In this document: positions 18,801 to 26,596 of the stretch, in pieces | Numbering within the stretch: the stretch's first letter is position 1 | How the letters are laid out: every line of letters starts with the position of its first letter | Origin: RGIG995 sp045542115 | GTDB taxonomy: Bacteria; Bacillota; Clostridia; Oscillospirales; UBA644 | Direction: 5' to 3' | DNA: 64,000 nt | NCBI GenBank assembly: GCA_045542115.1 | Contig: JAZQKK010000018.1 | Span: 1 to 64,000, forward strand | Notes under the pieces: generated by a model | Seen by the model: the letters and a program-made list of their open reading frames with translations, nothing else | Databases searched by the model: none | Told to the model about the DNA's origin: nothing | Position numbers and translations under genes: made by a program

Positions 18801-18918
18801 CGTCCCGCTTTTCCGCCGTCGCGGCGGCCTGTTTCGACCCAAAGGGGATGAAATAGGCACGGGAAGGAAGACAGTTTTCGTGGAGAACGTCCAAGGTTCT
18901 ATGATTCTGCAATTTCAT
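15820..18918 (-). CDS. lacZ: Beta-galactosidase, glycoside hydrolase family 2
   Basis: Hydrolyses terminal beta-D-galactosides such as lactose. At 1032 residues it has the size and order of E. coli LacZ: sugar-binding and Ig-like domains, the TIM barrel with acid/base Glu in SLGNESG (about residue 439) and nucleophile Glu in LCEYSHAMG (about 542), then the C-terminal Bgal_small_N domain. There is no signal peptide, so it acts in the cytoplasm. ATG at 18918 follows AAAGGAG. No lac permease lies nearby; substrate entry must be coded elsewhere. It has its own promoter downstream of the Crp/Fnr gene. Confidence 0.95.
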   Translation of the reverse strand: MKLQNHRTLDVLHENCLPSRAYFIPFGSKQAAATAEKRDDSDRFLSLCGNWAFRWYEHQAAIDVDPAAADLNTAEFDSIPVPLSWQILLDRGYDIPQYTNVNYPIPVDPPHTPDVNPCGLYSRTFVLGKTFASRDVILTFEGVDSAYYVWVNGQYVGYSQVSHGTSEFDLTGIAKEGENRITVLVFKWSDGSYLEDQDMYRYSGIFREVYLLSRPKDRLEDVQILPEINLEDLTADVTVNLSMKGNKPVEYELVCPCGITVAEGICPSDQFTMSLEDVHLWSAELPELYELYLTVGDESILLRVGFKEIHIDEKGTVWFNGQKLKLMGVNRHDSNPWTGHAVSMLDMENDIKIIKAHNANCIRTSHYPNDPRFYELCDKYGIYIVDEADLETHGFAPVGDWHELSQSPDWKESYVDRAVHLYERDKNFGCVVFWSLGNESGLGINHKHMRDYIKARDPKAIVHYECANKGKFTKVPGFSANLRRRMGKNTDQIDPVLWEQYIKEETPLTDVSDIDSYMYPSTEYFVKACTDKRMKKPLYLCEYSHAMGNGPGDVMDYAEIMWKYDKFVGGCVWEYCDHSVQITLPDGSKGFTYGGDFGEFPHDSNFCVDGLVYPDRRPHTGMLEMKKAYQPYVLTLKDGKIQVKNRNLFTDLSEYDLCWTVEYNGNLEAQGRIVNLSVAPGKAKTYKLWDEMPTDLPGVYTFTAKMIRNAACPWGEIGSEAGFMQTVLAENKAEPKAKEGLPVVCEMGENHILVSCGSITYTFDTYRGFLSGIADGDRQYLQEPMKFQVWRAPMDNDRNFKDKWAAQGLKNTQQMLDCWAILENTEACFSILFKVKLAAAPCRPSVFADVTYTVTGDGALTVHTDVKVREDLYQLPRFGVQLVLPEDCLRMQYFGYGPMEAYSDKHHAARLGRYETDCDKNFEHYVRPQENGAHWGTRTAAVGTRLGTGLLFSGSGETETFTFNASRFTPEDVTQATHDYKLQPRKAVVVNVDYRQAGCGSASCGPMLIQSETFNEKEFDWTFTLKPGQFDR

Positions 18919-18972
18919 AGAAGATACTCCTTTTATTTAAAATTTGCTAATTTCCTCTCTATTGACAGTAAT

Positions 18973-19001
18973 ATTATACCACGTTTTTTTTTCTATTGCA
19001 A
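18973..19001 (-). promoter_or_regulatory. sigA-type promoter of lacZ
   Basis: On the minus strand TTGCAA (19001-18996), 17-bp spacer, TATAAT (18978-18973), extended -10 TGG. Confidence 0.85.
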
Positions 19002-19073
19002 GGTAGGGGTACAAAGTTTGGATTTTAGCCATAATTCTCTTTTCCTTTTTCCTCAAAAAGAAAGGGGGTTGCG

Positions 19074-19694
19074 TTATCGCAATAAAAATTTGTTTTTGTG
19101 ATAATCCAAAATCCCGTCCCGTTTCATTCGGGACAGTTCCCGGGAAAGGGCAGACCGGTCGGCGTTGAGGTAAGCCGCCATCCCGTTGCGGTCGAAGGGA
19201 AGAAAAAAGGGTTTTCCCGGTTCTTTTTGTTGGTCGTGAAGATAGGCAAGAATGCGTTTTCGAAGAGACACGATGGAGCAATAACGAATTTTTTGGTGCA
19301 ACGCCCAATATTCCCGGCCGATAATGGAGAGCAGATTGGCCAAAAGAGTATGGTCTGCCCGGGATAGATCCACAGGTCCCAACCACAATACCCGGCTGTC
19401 GGTTACTGCGGTGAGGGTGACGGGGGAAGGCGTTTCGGAGAAGATGAGAATTTCTCCGAACATCATTCCGGGCGAAAGGGTGGAAATGACCGACAAATTC
19501 CCGTCTTCGTCGATTCTCTCCCCTTGCAGTTGTCCTGACAGTAAAATGCCGCACCGTTCGGTGGTTTCTCCTTCCCGGAACAACACACTTCCCTTTGCAA
19601 CGGAAACCTTTTGTCCCCGCAGGGCGGTCAGTTGTTTTTCAATTTGTTTTTCGTTGAGTCCGCAAAACAATTCCAGCCCGGTCAGTTCGGTCAT
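19074..19694 (-). CDS. Crp/Fnr-family transcription regulator
   Basis: A 206-residue regulator with an N-terminal cyclic-nucleotide-binding-type beta roll (about 20-125; G-S-V-L-F-R-E-G-E and P-G-M-M-F-G-E-I-L-I-F) and a C-terminal winged helix (about 150-206; DRNGMAAYLNADRSALSREL). No N-terminal cysteine cluster is present, so it is not an iron-sulphur FNR; the ligand cannot be told. ATG at 19694 follows AAAAGGAG. It is divergent from an ABC transporter operon, with overlapping promoters and a dyad placed for class II activation of the transporter and repression of itself (see findings). lacZ lies directly downstream but has its own promoter. Confidence 0.9.
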   Translation of the reverse strand: MTELTGLELFCGLNEKQIEKQLTALRGQKVSVAKGSVLFREGETTERCGILLSGQLQGERIDEDGNLSVISTLSPGMMFGEILIFSETPSPVTLTAVTDSRVLWLGPVDLSRADHTLLANLLSIIGREYWALHQKIRYCSIVSLRKRILAYLHDQQKEPGKPFFLPFDRNGMAAYLNADRSALSRELSRMKRDGILDYHKNKFLLR

Positions 19695-19710
19695 CTTTTT
19701 TCTCCTTTTC

Positions 19711-19724
19711 GTTGCCGAGGCAAC
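19711..19724. promoter_or_regulatory. Candidate Crp/Fnr operator
   Basis: GTTGCCGAGGCAAC is a 6-bp inverted repeat with 2 bases between. Its centre (19717.5) is at -41.5 from the expected start of the transporter transcript (19759) and about +14 for the regulator's own transcript. Confidence 0.5.
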
Positions 19725-19766
19725 CGATTTTATAGGTATTATACCGTATAATTGTGATAGAATAAA
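19724..19766. promoter_or_regulatory. Fully overlapping divergent promoters (transporter and Crp/Fnr gene)
   Basis: Plus strand: TATAAT 19747-19752 with a poor -35 CCGATT (19724-19729). Minus strand: TATAAT 19743-19738 with -35 TTTATT (19766-19761). The two -10 boxes form the palindrome ATTATAC-C-GTATAAT. Both spacers are 17 bp. Confidence 0.6.
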
Positions 19767-19796
19767 GTCATAACTTTGAAATAAGGAGAAAACAAT

Positions 19797-20825
19797 ATGA
19801 AATTCAAAGCGTTTATTGCACTTTTGTTAACTTTGGTTGTGACCCTTGGTCTTGTGGCTTGTGCTCCCGCCGCGACCCCTGCTCCCAATACGGACACTTC
19901 TTCGGTGCAGGCCCCCGGTTCCGACGGTCCTTCTCAGCCCTTTGACGGTGCCGATGTTCGGGTGGCTGCCCTCAGCGGTTCCACCGGTCTTGGGATGGCA
20001 AAACTGATGAACGACAATGAAGCCAAAACCACGGTGAACCGTTATACCTTCGACGTATACGACGCTCCGGAAACGTTGTTGCCCGAAATTACTTCGAAAA
20101 AATACGACATTGCCGCCCTTCCCACCAACGTGGCCGCCAAGTTAAACAAGGTGACCAACGGAGACGTGCAGATCCTGGCGGTCAACACTCTGGGGGTTTT
20201 GTATCTGTTGGAGATCGGAACTCAGAACGTGAAATCCGTTTCCGACCTTGCCGGGAAAACGGTCTACACCACCGGACAAGGGGCTACTCCCGAATACGCT
20301 CTGAAATATATTCTGGAAAAGAACGGGGTGACCGATTGCAACATCGTCTTTGAAACTACGGCAGATTTAGTCGTGTCCCACGCGGAAGAGGGTGCTCTTT
20401 TGATGTTGCCCGAACCCAAAGTGACTGCGGTAAAAGGAAAGCTGGGCAACGTGACGGTGGCTCTGGACATCACCGCCGAATGGGATAAGGTCTGTGATAC
20501 GCCGATGGCACAGGGATGCGTTGTGGTGTTGAAAGAATTTGCGCAAAAGAATCCCGAAGCCGTGGCTCAGTTCTTGAAGGAATACGAAGCGTCGATTCAA
20601 TTTGTGAAAGAAAGCGTGGAAGAGGCTTCCGCAATGGTTGCCAAGTTTAAAATTATTCCCCAAGCCCCCTTGGCGGCAAAGGCGATTCCCAATTCCAATC
20701 TCACCTTCCTTGCCGGAAGGGAAATGAAAACTGCCCTTGCCCCCTTCTATCAGATTCTGTTTGATGCGGATAAATCTTCGGTGGGCGGAATTCTTCCCGC
20801 AGACGAGTTCTATTATGGTGCATAA
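19797..20825 (+). CDS. ABC transporter substrate-binding lipoprotein (NitT/TauT type)
   Basis: Binds an unknown small solute outside the membrane. The 342-residue product has a signal peptide ending in the lipobox L-V-A-C (Cys22), a Pro/Ser/Thr linker (24-50) and a periplasmic-binding fold of the NMT1/SsuA class: V-R-V-A-A-L-S-G-S-T-G-L-G, D-I-A-A-L-P-T-N-V-A, and LAGKTVYTTGQGATPEY. ATG at 19797 follows AAGGAG. It is the first gene of a three-gene transporter whose members overlap by 11 and 4 bases. Family members carry sulphonates, nitrate, thiamine precursors or aromatic acids; the neighbours do not say which. Confidence 0.9.
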   Translation: MKFKAFIALLLTLVVTLGLVACAPAATPAPNTDTSSVQAPGSDGPSQPFDGADVRVAALSGSTGLGMAKLMNDNEAKTTVNRYTFDVYDAPETLLPEITSKKYDIAALPTNVAAKLNKVTNGDVQILAVNTLGVLYLLEIGTQNVKSVSDLAGKTVYTTGQGATPEYALKYILEKNGVTDCNIVFETTADLVVSHAEEGALLMLPEPKVTAVKGKLGNVTVALDITAEWDKVCDTPMAQGCVVVLKEFAQKNPEAVAQFLKEYEASIQFVKESVEEASAMVAKFKIIPQAPLAAKAIPNSNLTFLAGREMKTALAPFYQILFDADKSSVGGILPADEFYYGA

Positions 20826-21570
20826 AAAAAATATTTTCAAAAAGATTATATCGGCCCTTGCCTCCACCTGTTTTTGGGTGGGGGTATGGGTCGTTTTGGC
20901 CTTGTGGGTGGATAAAGAATTATTTTTACCCACCCCCTGGGCGGTCTTGAAGACGTTGGGAAAACTGCTTCCCACGGCGGAATTTTGGATCATTGTGGCC
21001 CGGTCCTTGCTTCGGGTCGTTCTCGGGTATCTTCCCGGGGTACTTCTCGGGGTTGTGGGGGGCGTTCTGACGGCAAAAGTGAAGGTGTTGGATGTTCTCT
21101 TCTCTCCGATGCTTACCGTGGTCCGGGCTACCCCGGTTACGTCCTTTATTATGCTCACGTTGGTCTTTTTGGGGCGGGACACCGTTCCTCCGTTCATCGT
21201 GTTTTTGATGGTTCTTCCCATCGTTTGGGCGAACGTAGCGGAAGGAATCAAGACCGTAGACCCGGGGTTGAAGGAAGTGTGTGCCGTGTACGGACTTTCT
21301 TCCAAACGGCGGTGGGAAATTCTGTACTTACCCCATTGCCTTCCCTATTTTTCTGCCGGTGCATTGACGTCTCTGGGGTTTGCCTGGAAGGCGGGGATTG
21401 CGGCGGAAGTGCTTTGTACTCCGAAAGATTCCATCGGAAAAATGGTCTATGATGCCAAGGTCTATTTGGAATCGTCGGAAGTTTTCGCCTGGACCCTTGT
21501 GGTCGTGGTGCTGAGTCTGATTTTGGAAAAATTGCTGAAATATTTCTTGGAGAGGGGGAAACGAAAATGA
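20815..21570 (+). CDS. ABC transporter permease (BPD_transp_1, NitT/TauT type)
   Basis: A 251-residue membrane protein with about six helices and the ATPase-contact EAA loop EGIKTVDPGLKEVCAVYG followed by L-P-x-x-L-P. ATG at 20815 overlaps the end of the binding-protein gene by 11 bases; the frame is open further upstream but only within that gene. It pairs with the ATPase directly downstream and most likely works as a homodimer. Confidence 0.92.
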   Translation: MVHKKNIFKKIISALASTCFWVGVWVVLALWVDKELFLPTPWAVLKTLGKLLPTAEFWIIVARSLLRVVLGYLPGVLLGVVGGVLTAKVKVLDVLFSPMLTVVRATPVTSFIMLTLVFLGRDTVPPFIVFLMVLPIVWANVAEGIKTVDPGLKEVCAVYGLSSKRRWEILYLPHCLPYFSAGALTSLGFAWKAGIAAEVLCTPKDSIGKMVYDAKVYLESSEVFAWTLVVVVLSLILEKLLKYFLERGKRK

Positions 21571-22142
21571 TTTCAGTGAAGAACCTGTCCAAATCCTTCG
21601 ACCGAAAGCCGGTCCTTCAAAACTGTTCCTTAGAAATTTCCCCCGGAGAGCATCTGCATCTTTCCGCCCCGTCGGGAGCGGGAAAGACTACCTTGCTGCG
21701 GATTTTAGCCGGTCTGGAACGGGCTGACAGCGGGAGCATTGAAGGAATCTCTCCCCAAGAAATTACCTATCTGTTTCAAGAACCCCGGTTGTTTCCCCAA
21801 TTGACGGTTTTAGAAAACGTGACTTGCGTTCACCCCAATCCCGACCAAGCCGAAGGGTTGGCCCGGGAATTACTGTGCCGTTTGGGGTTGGAAGAAGCTT
21901 TGCAACAGCCCCCGGACCAACTGTCCGGCGGAATGAAACAGCGGGTCGCCTTAGCCCGGACGTTATCGGTCGAGCGCCCCGTGGTTTTTCTTGACGAACC
22001 CTTTACCGCTCTGGACCCGGAATTGAAAGATTCGGTTCGGGCAATCGTTCGGGAAGCCTGTAACGATAAAACGTTGATTTTGGTTTCCCACGACCCGGAA
22101 GACGGCAAACTTCTGACAGAGCGTACCGTCTATCTTTCTTAA
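21567..22142 (+). CDS. ABC transporter ATP-binding protein
   Basis: Energises the transporter encoded with it. It has Walker A (GAGKTT near residue 36), Q-loop (YLFQEPRLFPQL), signature LSGGMKQR, Walker B VVFLDEPF and H-loop VSHDPED. At 191 residues it is shorter than the usual 240-260 residues of NitT/TauT ATPases, ending soon after the H-loop, but all catalytic motifs are present. ATG overlaps the permease stop as ATGA. A terminator follows. Confidence 0.93.
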   Translation: MISVKNLSKSFDRKPVLQNCSLEISPGEHLHLSAPSGAGKTTLLRILAGLERADSGSIEGISPQEITYLFQEPRLFPQLTVLENVTCVHPNPDQAEGLARELLCRLGLEEALQQPPDQLSGGMKQRVALARTLSVERPVVFLDEPFTALDPELKDSVRAIVREACNDKTLILVSHDPEDGKLLTERTVYLS

Positions 22143-22149
22143 ACAGAAG

Positions 22150-22182
22150 TCTTCTCCGTGATGATGCGGAGAAGATTTTTTT
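22150..22182 (+). terminator. Terminator of the ABC transporter operon
   Basis: Stem TCTTCTCCG (22150-22158) with CGGAGAAGA (22167-22175), then seven T. Confidence 0.9.
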
Positions 22183-22199
22183 GCAAAAGCACGGTAAAT

Positions 22200-22217
22200 T
22201 ATGAATAAATATTCAAA
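22200..22217. promoter_or_regulatory. ARG box (ArgR/AhrC operator)
   Basis: TGAAT-AAAT-ATTCA (22202-22215) fully matches the ARG-box pattern TGAATwwwwATTCA. Weaker half-boxes follow at 22274-22278 (TGAAT) and 22335-22339 (ATTCA), beside the two candidate promoters. ArgR itself is not in the window. Confidence 0.8.
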
Positions 22218-22239
22218 AACAATCGAAAATACATTGATT

Positions 22240-22268
22240 TTATGCAAGTTTTCCGAAGTTGATATAAT
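22240..22268 (+). promoter_or_regulatory. Candidate upstream promoter of the arg operon
   Basis: TATAAT 22263-22268 with extended -10 TGA; the -35 at 17 bp is poor (TTATGC). A TGAAT half-box lies at its expected start point. Confidence 0.5.
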
Positions 22269-22304
22269 AACTATGAATTTTATGTGAAATCAAGGGAAAA
22301 ACGC

Positions 22305-22333
22305 TTGAAAAACCGCAAAATGTGTGGTATAAT
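22305..22333 (+). promoter_or_regulatory. Main promoter of the arg operon
   Basis: TTGAAA (22305-22310), 17-bp spacer, TATAAT (22328-22333), extended -10 TGG. An ATTCA half-box follows the -10 at once. Confidence 0.82.
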
Positions 22334-22376
22334 TATTCATATTTTTTGAAAATCATCCGAAAGGCGGAATTTTGAT

Positions 22377-23306
22377 ATGAAGCGGGTCTTTATTGACGGA
22401 AGTGCCGGGACCACCGGGCTTCGCATCCGGGAGCGTTTGCAACAGCGGGAGGATATCACTCTCATTACCCTGCCGGAAGAAGTGCGAAAGGACCCGGCGG
22501 CCCGGAAAGAGGCGTTGAACGATTGCGATGCGGCCTTCCTTTGTCTGCCCGACCCGGCGGCCGTCGAAGCGGTTTCGATGGTAGAAAATCCCAACGTAAC
22601 GATTTTAGACACCTCCACCGCTCACCGGACCGACTCTCGTTTCGCTTACGGCTTTCCGGAGTTATCTGCGGCGCACTTGGAAAAGGTCACCTCTTCCAAT
22701 CGCATTGCCGTCCCCGGTTGTCACGCCAGCGGATTTATCGCGCTGGTCTACCCCTTGATTGAGGCGGGCGTTCTTTCTGGGGAAGAAAAAATTGCCTTCT
22801 TCTCTTTGACCGGTTACAGCGGCGGCGGCAAAAAGATGATTGCCGAATATGAATCGGACCACCGAGCCCCCTTGCTGGGCGCTCCCCGGCAGTATGCTCT
22901 GGGGCAGACCCACAAGCATCTGAAAGAGATGGCGGCCGTAACGGGTCTGACCCATTTCCCCATCTTTTCCCCCATTGTGGCAGATTTTTACAGTGGGATG
23001 GAAGTATCGGTTCCTCTGTTTGCCTCCCAGGTAACGGCCACTCCCCAAGAGATAAAAGAAATCTACGGTGAAAAATACCGTACGCCTCTGGTTCGGTTTG
23101 CCGAAGGATGCTCCGAAGAAGGATTTTTATCCGCCGGAAAATTGTCGGGATTGGATTGTATGGAGATTTCCGTGGACGGAAATGAAGACCGCATCTTGCT
23201 GACGGCCCGCTACGACAATTTGGGCAAGGGAGCAAGCGGGGCAGCCATTGAATGTATGAACCTGCGGTTTGGGTTGGACCCCGCCACGGGATTGAAGGTT
23301 GAATAA
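22377..23306 (+). CDS. argC: N-acetyl-gamma-glutamyl-phosphate reductase
   Basis: Third step of ornithine synthesis: NADPH reduction of N-acetylglutamyl phosphate to the semialdehyde. The 309-residue protein belongs to the short type 2 ArgC group (D-G-S-A-G-T-T-G-L-R at the N terminus), with catalytic Cys115 in V-P-G-C-H-A-S-G-F and the SLTGYSGGGK loop. ATG at 22377 has only a modest ribosome binding site (AAAGGCGG, about 10 bases away). It is the first gene of argC-J-B-D-F. Confidence 0.95.
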   Translation: MKRVFIDGSAGTTGLRIRERLQQREDITLITLPEEVRKDPAARKEALNDCDAAFLCLPDPAAVEAVSMVENPNVTILDTSTAHRTDSRFAYGFPELSAAHLEKVTSSNRIAVPGCHASGFIALVYPLIEAGVLSGEEKIAFFSLTGYSGGGKKMIAEYESDHRAPLLGAPRQYALGQTHKHLKEMAAVTGLTHFPIFSPIVADFYSGMEVSVPLFASQVTATPQEIKEIYGEKYRTPLVRFAEGCSEEGFLSAGKLSGLDCMEISVDGNEDRILLTARYDNLGKGASGAAIECMNLRFGLDPATGLKVE

Positions 23307-23318
23307 GGAGTTTTGAGG

Positions 23319-24530
23319 ATGAAACAGATTCAGGGCGGTGTTTGTGCCGCAACGGGATTTACCGCCAACGGGATTCATTGCGGAATCCGGAAGAACAAGA
23401 CCAAACGGGACCTGGCACTGATTGTCAGTGACGTTCCTGCAAATGCGGCGGCGGTGTATACCCGAAATTTGGTGACCGGCGCTCCCAACACCGTGACAAA
23501 ACAGCATTTGTCCAACGGGATTGCCCGGGCGATTATCTGTAACAGCGGGAACGCCAATACCTGTAACGCCGACGGCCCGGAAGTGGCGGAAAATACTTGT
23601 ATTGCCCTTGGGGAAAAATTGAAGATTTCTCCCTCGGACGTGGTGGTTGCCTCCACGGGGGTCATCGGACAGCCTTTGGATATTACTCCCATCGTCAACG
23701 GAATGGACGAATTGATTGCCGGCCTTGGGAAAAACGGACATCTGGCGGCGGAAGCCATTATGACCACCGATACCAAGCCCAAGGAAATTTCCTTTGCCTT
23801 TACGGTCGGCGGAAAGGAATGTCACATCGGCGGGATTGCCAAAGGGTCGGGTATGATTCACCCCAACCTGGCCACGATGCTGGTCTTTATTACCACCGAC
23901 TGTGCCATTTCTGCAAAAATGCTTCAAAAAGCCCTGTCCAAAGATGTGGTGGATACTTTTAATATGGTCAGCATTGACGGGGATACGTCCACCAACGATA
24001 TGGTGACGGTGTTGGCCAACGGTCTTGCCGGGAATGAGGAAATCCGTTCGGAAGGTCCGGATTTCGATGCCTTCTGCCAGGCATTGAACGGGGTGACGGT
24101 ATGGCTTTGCCGTCAGATTGCCGCCGACGGAGAAGGGGCGACGAAACTTTTGGAATGTGCCGTCTGTGGGGCGAAGGACACCGCAACGGCCAAGACCATT
24201 GCCAAGAGCGTGATTTGTTCGTCTTTGACCAAGGCCGCGATGTTCGGGGCGGATGCCAACTGGGGCAGAATCCTGTGCGCAATCGGTTACAGCGGGGCGG
24301 AAGTGGACGTGACGAAGGTCGGCGTGTCCTTCCGGTCTGGCAAGGGTACGGTCTGCGTATGTGAACAGGGGGCCGGGGTTGCTTTTTCCGAAGAGGTAGC
24401 CAAAGAAATTTTGCTGGAAGACGAAATTGAAATTCTTATTTCTCTGGGGGACGGCGACGGTTTTGCCACGGCCTGGGGATGCGATTTGACCTACGATTAC
24501 GTGAAAATTAACGGCGATTACCGTACTTAA
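23319..24530 (+). CDS. argJ: Glutamate N-acetyltransferase / amino-acid acetyltransferase ArgJ
   Basis: Moves the acetyl group from acetylornithine to glutamate, which makes the pathway cyclic; some members also use acetyl-CoA. The 403-residue precursor is self-cleaved ahead of a threonine nucleophile, here Thr186 in H-P-N-L-A-T-M-L. Other conserved segments are NSGNANTC and the ending D-L-T-Y-D-Y-V-K-I-N-G-D-Y-R-T. ATG at 23319 lies 8 bases after AAGGAG, which overlaps the argC stop; a TTG at 23313 is less likely. No argA or argE is present, as expected with ArgJ. Confidence 0.96.
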   Translation: MKQIQGGVCAATGFTANGIHCGIRKNKTKRDLALIVSDVPANAAAVYTRNLVTGAPNTVTKQHLSNGIARAIICNSGNANTCNADGPEVAENTCIALGEKLKISPSDVVVASTGVIGQPLDITPIVNGMDELIAGLGKNGHLAAEAIMTTDTKPKEISFAFTVGGKECHIGGIAKGSGMIHPNLATMLVFITTDCAISAKMLQKALSKDVVDTFNMVSIDGDTSTNDMVTVLANGLAGNEEIRSEGPDFDAFCQALNGVTVWLCRQIAADGEGATKLLECAVCGAKDTATAKTIAKSVICSSLTKAAMFGADANWGRILCAIGYSGAEVDVTKVGVSFRSGKGTVCVCEQGAGVAFSEEVAKEILLEDEIEILISLGDGDGFATAWGCDLTYDYVKINGDYRT

Positions 24531-24544
24531 AAGGAGTTTTTGCA

Positions 24545-25420
24545 ATGTCTCTCGAAATTACCAACGCCCAGCGGGCGGAAATTCTGACCCAAGCGTTGCC
24601 TTATATTCAGAAATATAACGGAAAAGTCGTCGTGGTCAAATACGGCGGCAACGCGATGATCAACGAAGAATTGAAACAACAGGTGATGGAAGATATCGTG
24701 CTTCTGTCCCTGATTGGCGTGAAGGTCATTCTGGTGCACGGAGGCGGTCCCGAAATTTCGGAAATGCTGAAACGCGTCGGGAAAGAATCGGTCTTTGTGG
24801 ACGGCCTTCGGGTCACGGACAAAGAAACGGCGGATATCGTGCAGATGGTTCTGGCCGGGAAGATTAACAAAAGTCTGGTTAACCTTTTGCAGATAAAAGG
24901 GGGCAAGGCGATGGGGCTGTCCGGGATGGACGGCCATATGATTGAAGCCACCGTGAAAGACCCCCGGCTGGGATTCGTCGGAGAAATCGTCAACGTAAAC
25001 GTGGCTCCCTTGCAGGATTTGATTGAAAAAAATTACATTCCCGTGGTCTCCACCGTGGGATGCGATATGGACGGAAACGTCTATAACATCAACGCCGATA
25101 CCGCCGCCGCCTACATTGCCGGTGCGATGGGAGCGTACCGTCTGATTTCGATGACCGACATCAACGGCATTCTCCGGGACAAAGACGACCCGTCTTCTCT
25201 TATCAGCTCCATCGACTTGAAAGAAGCGGAAGAACTGTTCGCTACCGGAATTATTTCCGGTGGAATGATTCCCAAGGTACAATGTTGCATCGACGCCATT
25301 CACCGAGGGGTCGAAAAGGTCTTTATTATGGACGGCCGGGTGCCCCATTCCCTTCTCATTGAGACCTTGACCGACGAAGGGGCCGGCACGATGGTGATGA
25401 AGGAGCGGAAAAGAAAATGA
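24545..25420 (+). CDS. argB: Acetylglutamate kinase
   Basis: Phosphorylates N-acetylglutamate. It has 291 residues of the amino-acid kinase fold: V-V-K-Y-G-G-N-A-M near the start, V-H-G-G-G-P-E, GKINKSLV and the ATP-site segment N-I-N-A-D-T-A-A-A. ATG at 24545 follows AAGGAG. In many bacteria this cyclic-pathway kinase is the arginine-inhibited step; an N-terminal helix of the arginine-sensitive kind (about 1-25) seems present, so feedback control is likely (inference). Its stop overlaps argD by 4 bases. Confidence 0.96.
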   Translation: MSLEITNAQRAEILTQALPYIQKYNGKVVVVKYGGNAMINEELKQQVMEDIVLLSLIGVKVILVHGGGPEISEMLKRVGKESVFVDGLRVTDKETADIVQMVLAGKINKSLVNLLQIKGGKAMGLSGMDGHMIEATVKDPRLGFVGEIVNVNVAPLQDLIEKNYIPVVSTVGCDMDGNVYNINADTAAAYIAGAMGAYRLISMTDINGILRDKDDPSSLISSIDLKEAEELFATGIISGGMIPKVQCCIDAIHRGVEKVFIMDGRVPHSLLIETLTDEGAGTMVMKERKRK

Positions 25421-26595
25421 ATACCTTTGAAAAGGACGGGCAGTATATTGCCCATACTTACGCTCGGTTTCCCTTGCAGATCGTTTCGGGAAAGGGAAGT
25501 ATTCTTACCGATTCTGAGGGGAACGAGTACATTGATTTGGGTACGGGCATTGCCGTAAATACCTTCGGGACGGCGGACGAAGAATGGATTCGGGCCGTCA
25601 CCCGCCAGCTGGGGCAATTTTCCCACACGTCCAACCTGTTTTATTCTTCTCCCTGCGCGGATCTGGCCGAGGTTCTTTGCCTTCGCACGGGGCTGAAAAA
25701 GGTTTTCTTCTCCAATTCCGGTGCGGAAGCCAACGAGTGTGCTATTAAAGCCGCCCGGGGGTTTGCCGCAGAACAATGGGGACAAGACCGCTATACGATT
25801 ATCACCTTGGAAAATTCTTTTCACGGCAGAACGATCACCACCCTTGCCGCCACGGGACAGGACGTGTTCCACAAGGATTTCACGCCCCTCACCCCCGGTT
25901 TTGTGTCTGTGCCCGCCAACGATATCAAAGGAGTTCGCAAGGCTGTCAAAGAGCAGAACGCCATCGCCGTAATGTTTGAACCCGTGCAAGGGGAAGGGGG
26001 CGTTCTTCCTCTGGAACAATCCTTCGTGGAAGGGCTTGCGCAGTTGCGGGAAGAAACCGGGATCCTTCTCATTGCCGACGAGGTGCAGACCGGAAACGGT
26101 CGCACCGGACAACTGTACGGCTATATGAATTATAATCTTGTCCCCGATATCGTCACCACGGCCAAGGGATTGGGAGGAGGTCTTCCTATTGGTGCTACGC
26201 TCCTGGGCGAACGGGTGGAATCGGTCTATCAGCCGGGAAGTCACGGGTCTACCTTCGGGGGCAATCCCGTGGCCTGTGCCGGAGCGTTGAATATTATCAA
26301 CCGCATCGACGACACCCTTCTTTCCCAAGTTCGGGAAAAATCCCAATATATTTTTGACCAACTGTCCGGGGCGGACGGCGTGAAAAGTGTTTCCGGGCTG
26401 GGGCTGATGATTGGCATTGAACCTGTGGGCGATGCAAAGCAGATTCTTGCCAAGTGCCGGGAAAAGGGCGTGATTGCACTCACGGCAAAAAACAAGGTTC
26501 GTCTGCTTCCCCCCTTGAATATCCCGATGGAATTGTTGCAACAGGCGGTAGCCGTGCTGAAAGAAGCCTTCGCCGAATGTGGAAAAGGAGAATGA
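25417..26595 (+). CDS. argD: Acetylornithine aminotransferase
   Basis: PLP enzyme that makes N-acetylornithine from the semialdehyde with glutamate. The 392-residue class III aminotransferase has FFSNSGAEANECAIKAAR, L-I-A-D-E-V-Q-T-G-N-G-R-T-G, and the PLP lysine Lys250 in T-A-K-G-L-G-G-G. ATG overlaps the argB stop as ATGA, so the two are probably coupled in translation. Members may also act on succinyl-diaminopimelate. Confidence 0.95.
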   Translation: MNTFEKDGQYIAHTYARFPLQIVSGKGSILTDSEGNEYIDLGTGIAVNTFGTADEEWIRAVTRQLGQFSHTSNLFYSSPCADLAEVLCLRTGLKKVFFSNSGAEANECAIKAARGFAAEQWGQDRYTIITLENSFHGRTITTLAATGQDVFHKDFTPLTPGFVSVPANDIKGVRKAVKEQNAIAVMFEPVQGEGGVLPLEQSFVEGLAQLREETGILLIADEVQTGNGRTGQLYGYMNYNLVPDIVTTAKGLGGGLPIGATLLGERVESVYQPGSHGSTFGGNPVACAGALNIINRIDDTLLSQVREKSQYIFDQLSGADGVKSVSGLGLMIGIEPVGDAKQILAKCREKGVIALTAKNKVRLLPPLNIPMELLQQAVAVLKEAFAECGKGE

Positions 26596-26596
26596 T

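Noticed and set aside
19069..19082. TTGCG-TTAT-CGCAA dyad at the 3' end of the Crp/Fnr gene as a second operator for lacZ
   Set aside because: It includes the stop codon of the gene and is centred about 109 bases before the lacZ start, not a usual activator position; a short terminator hairpin is as likely.
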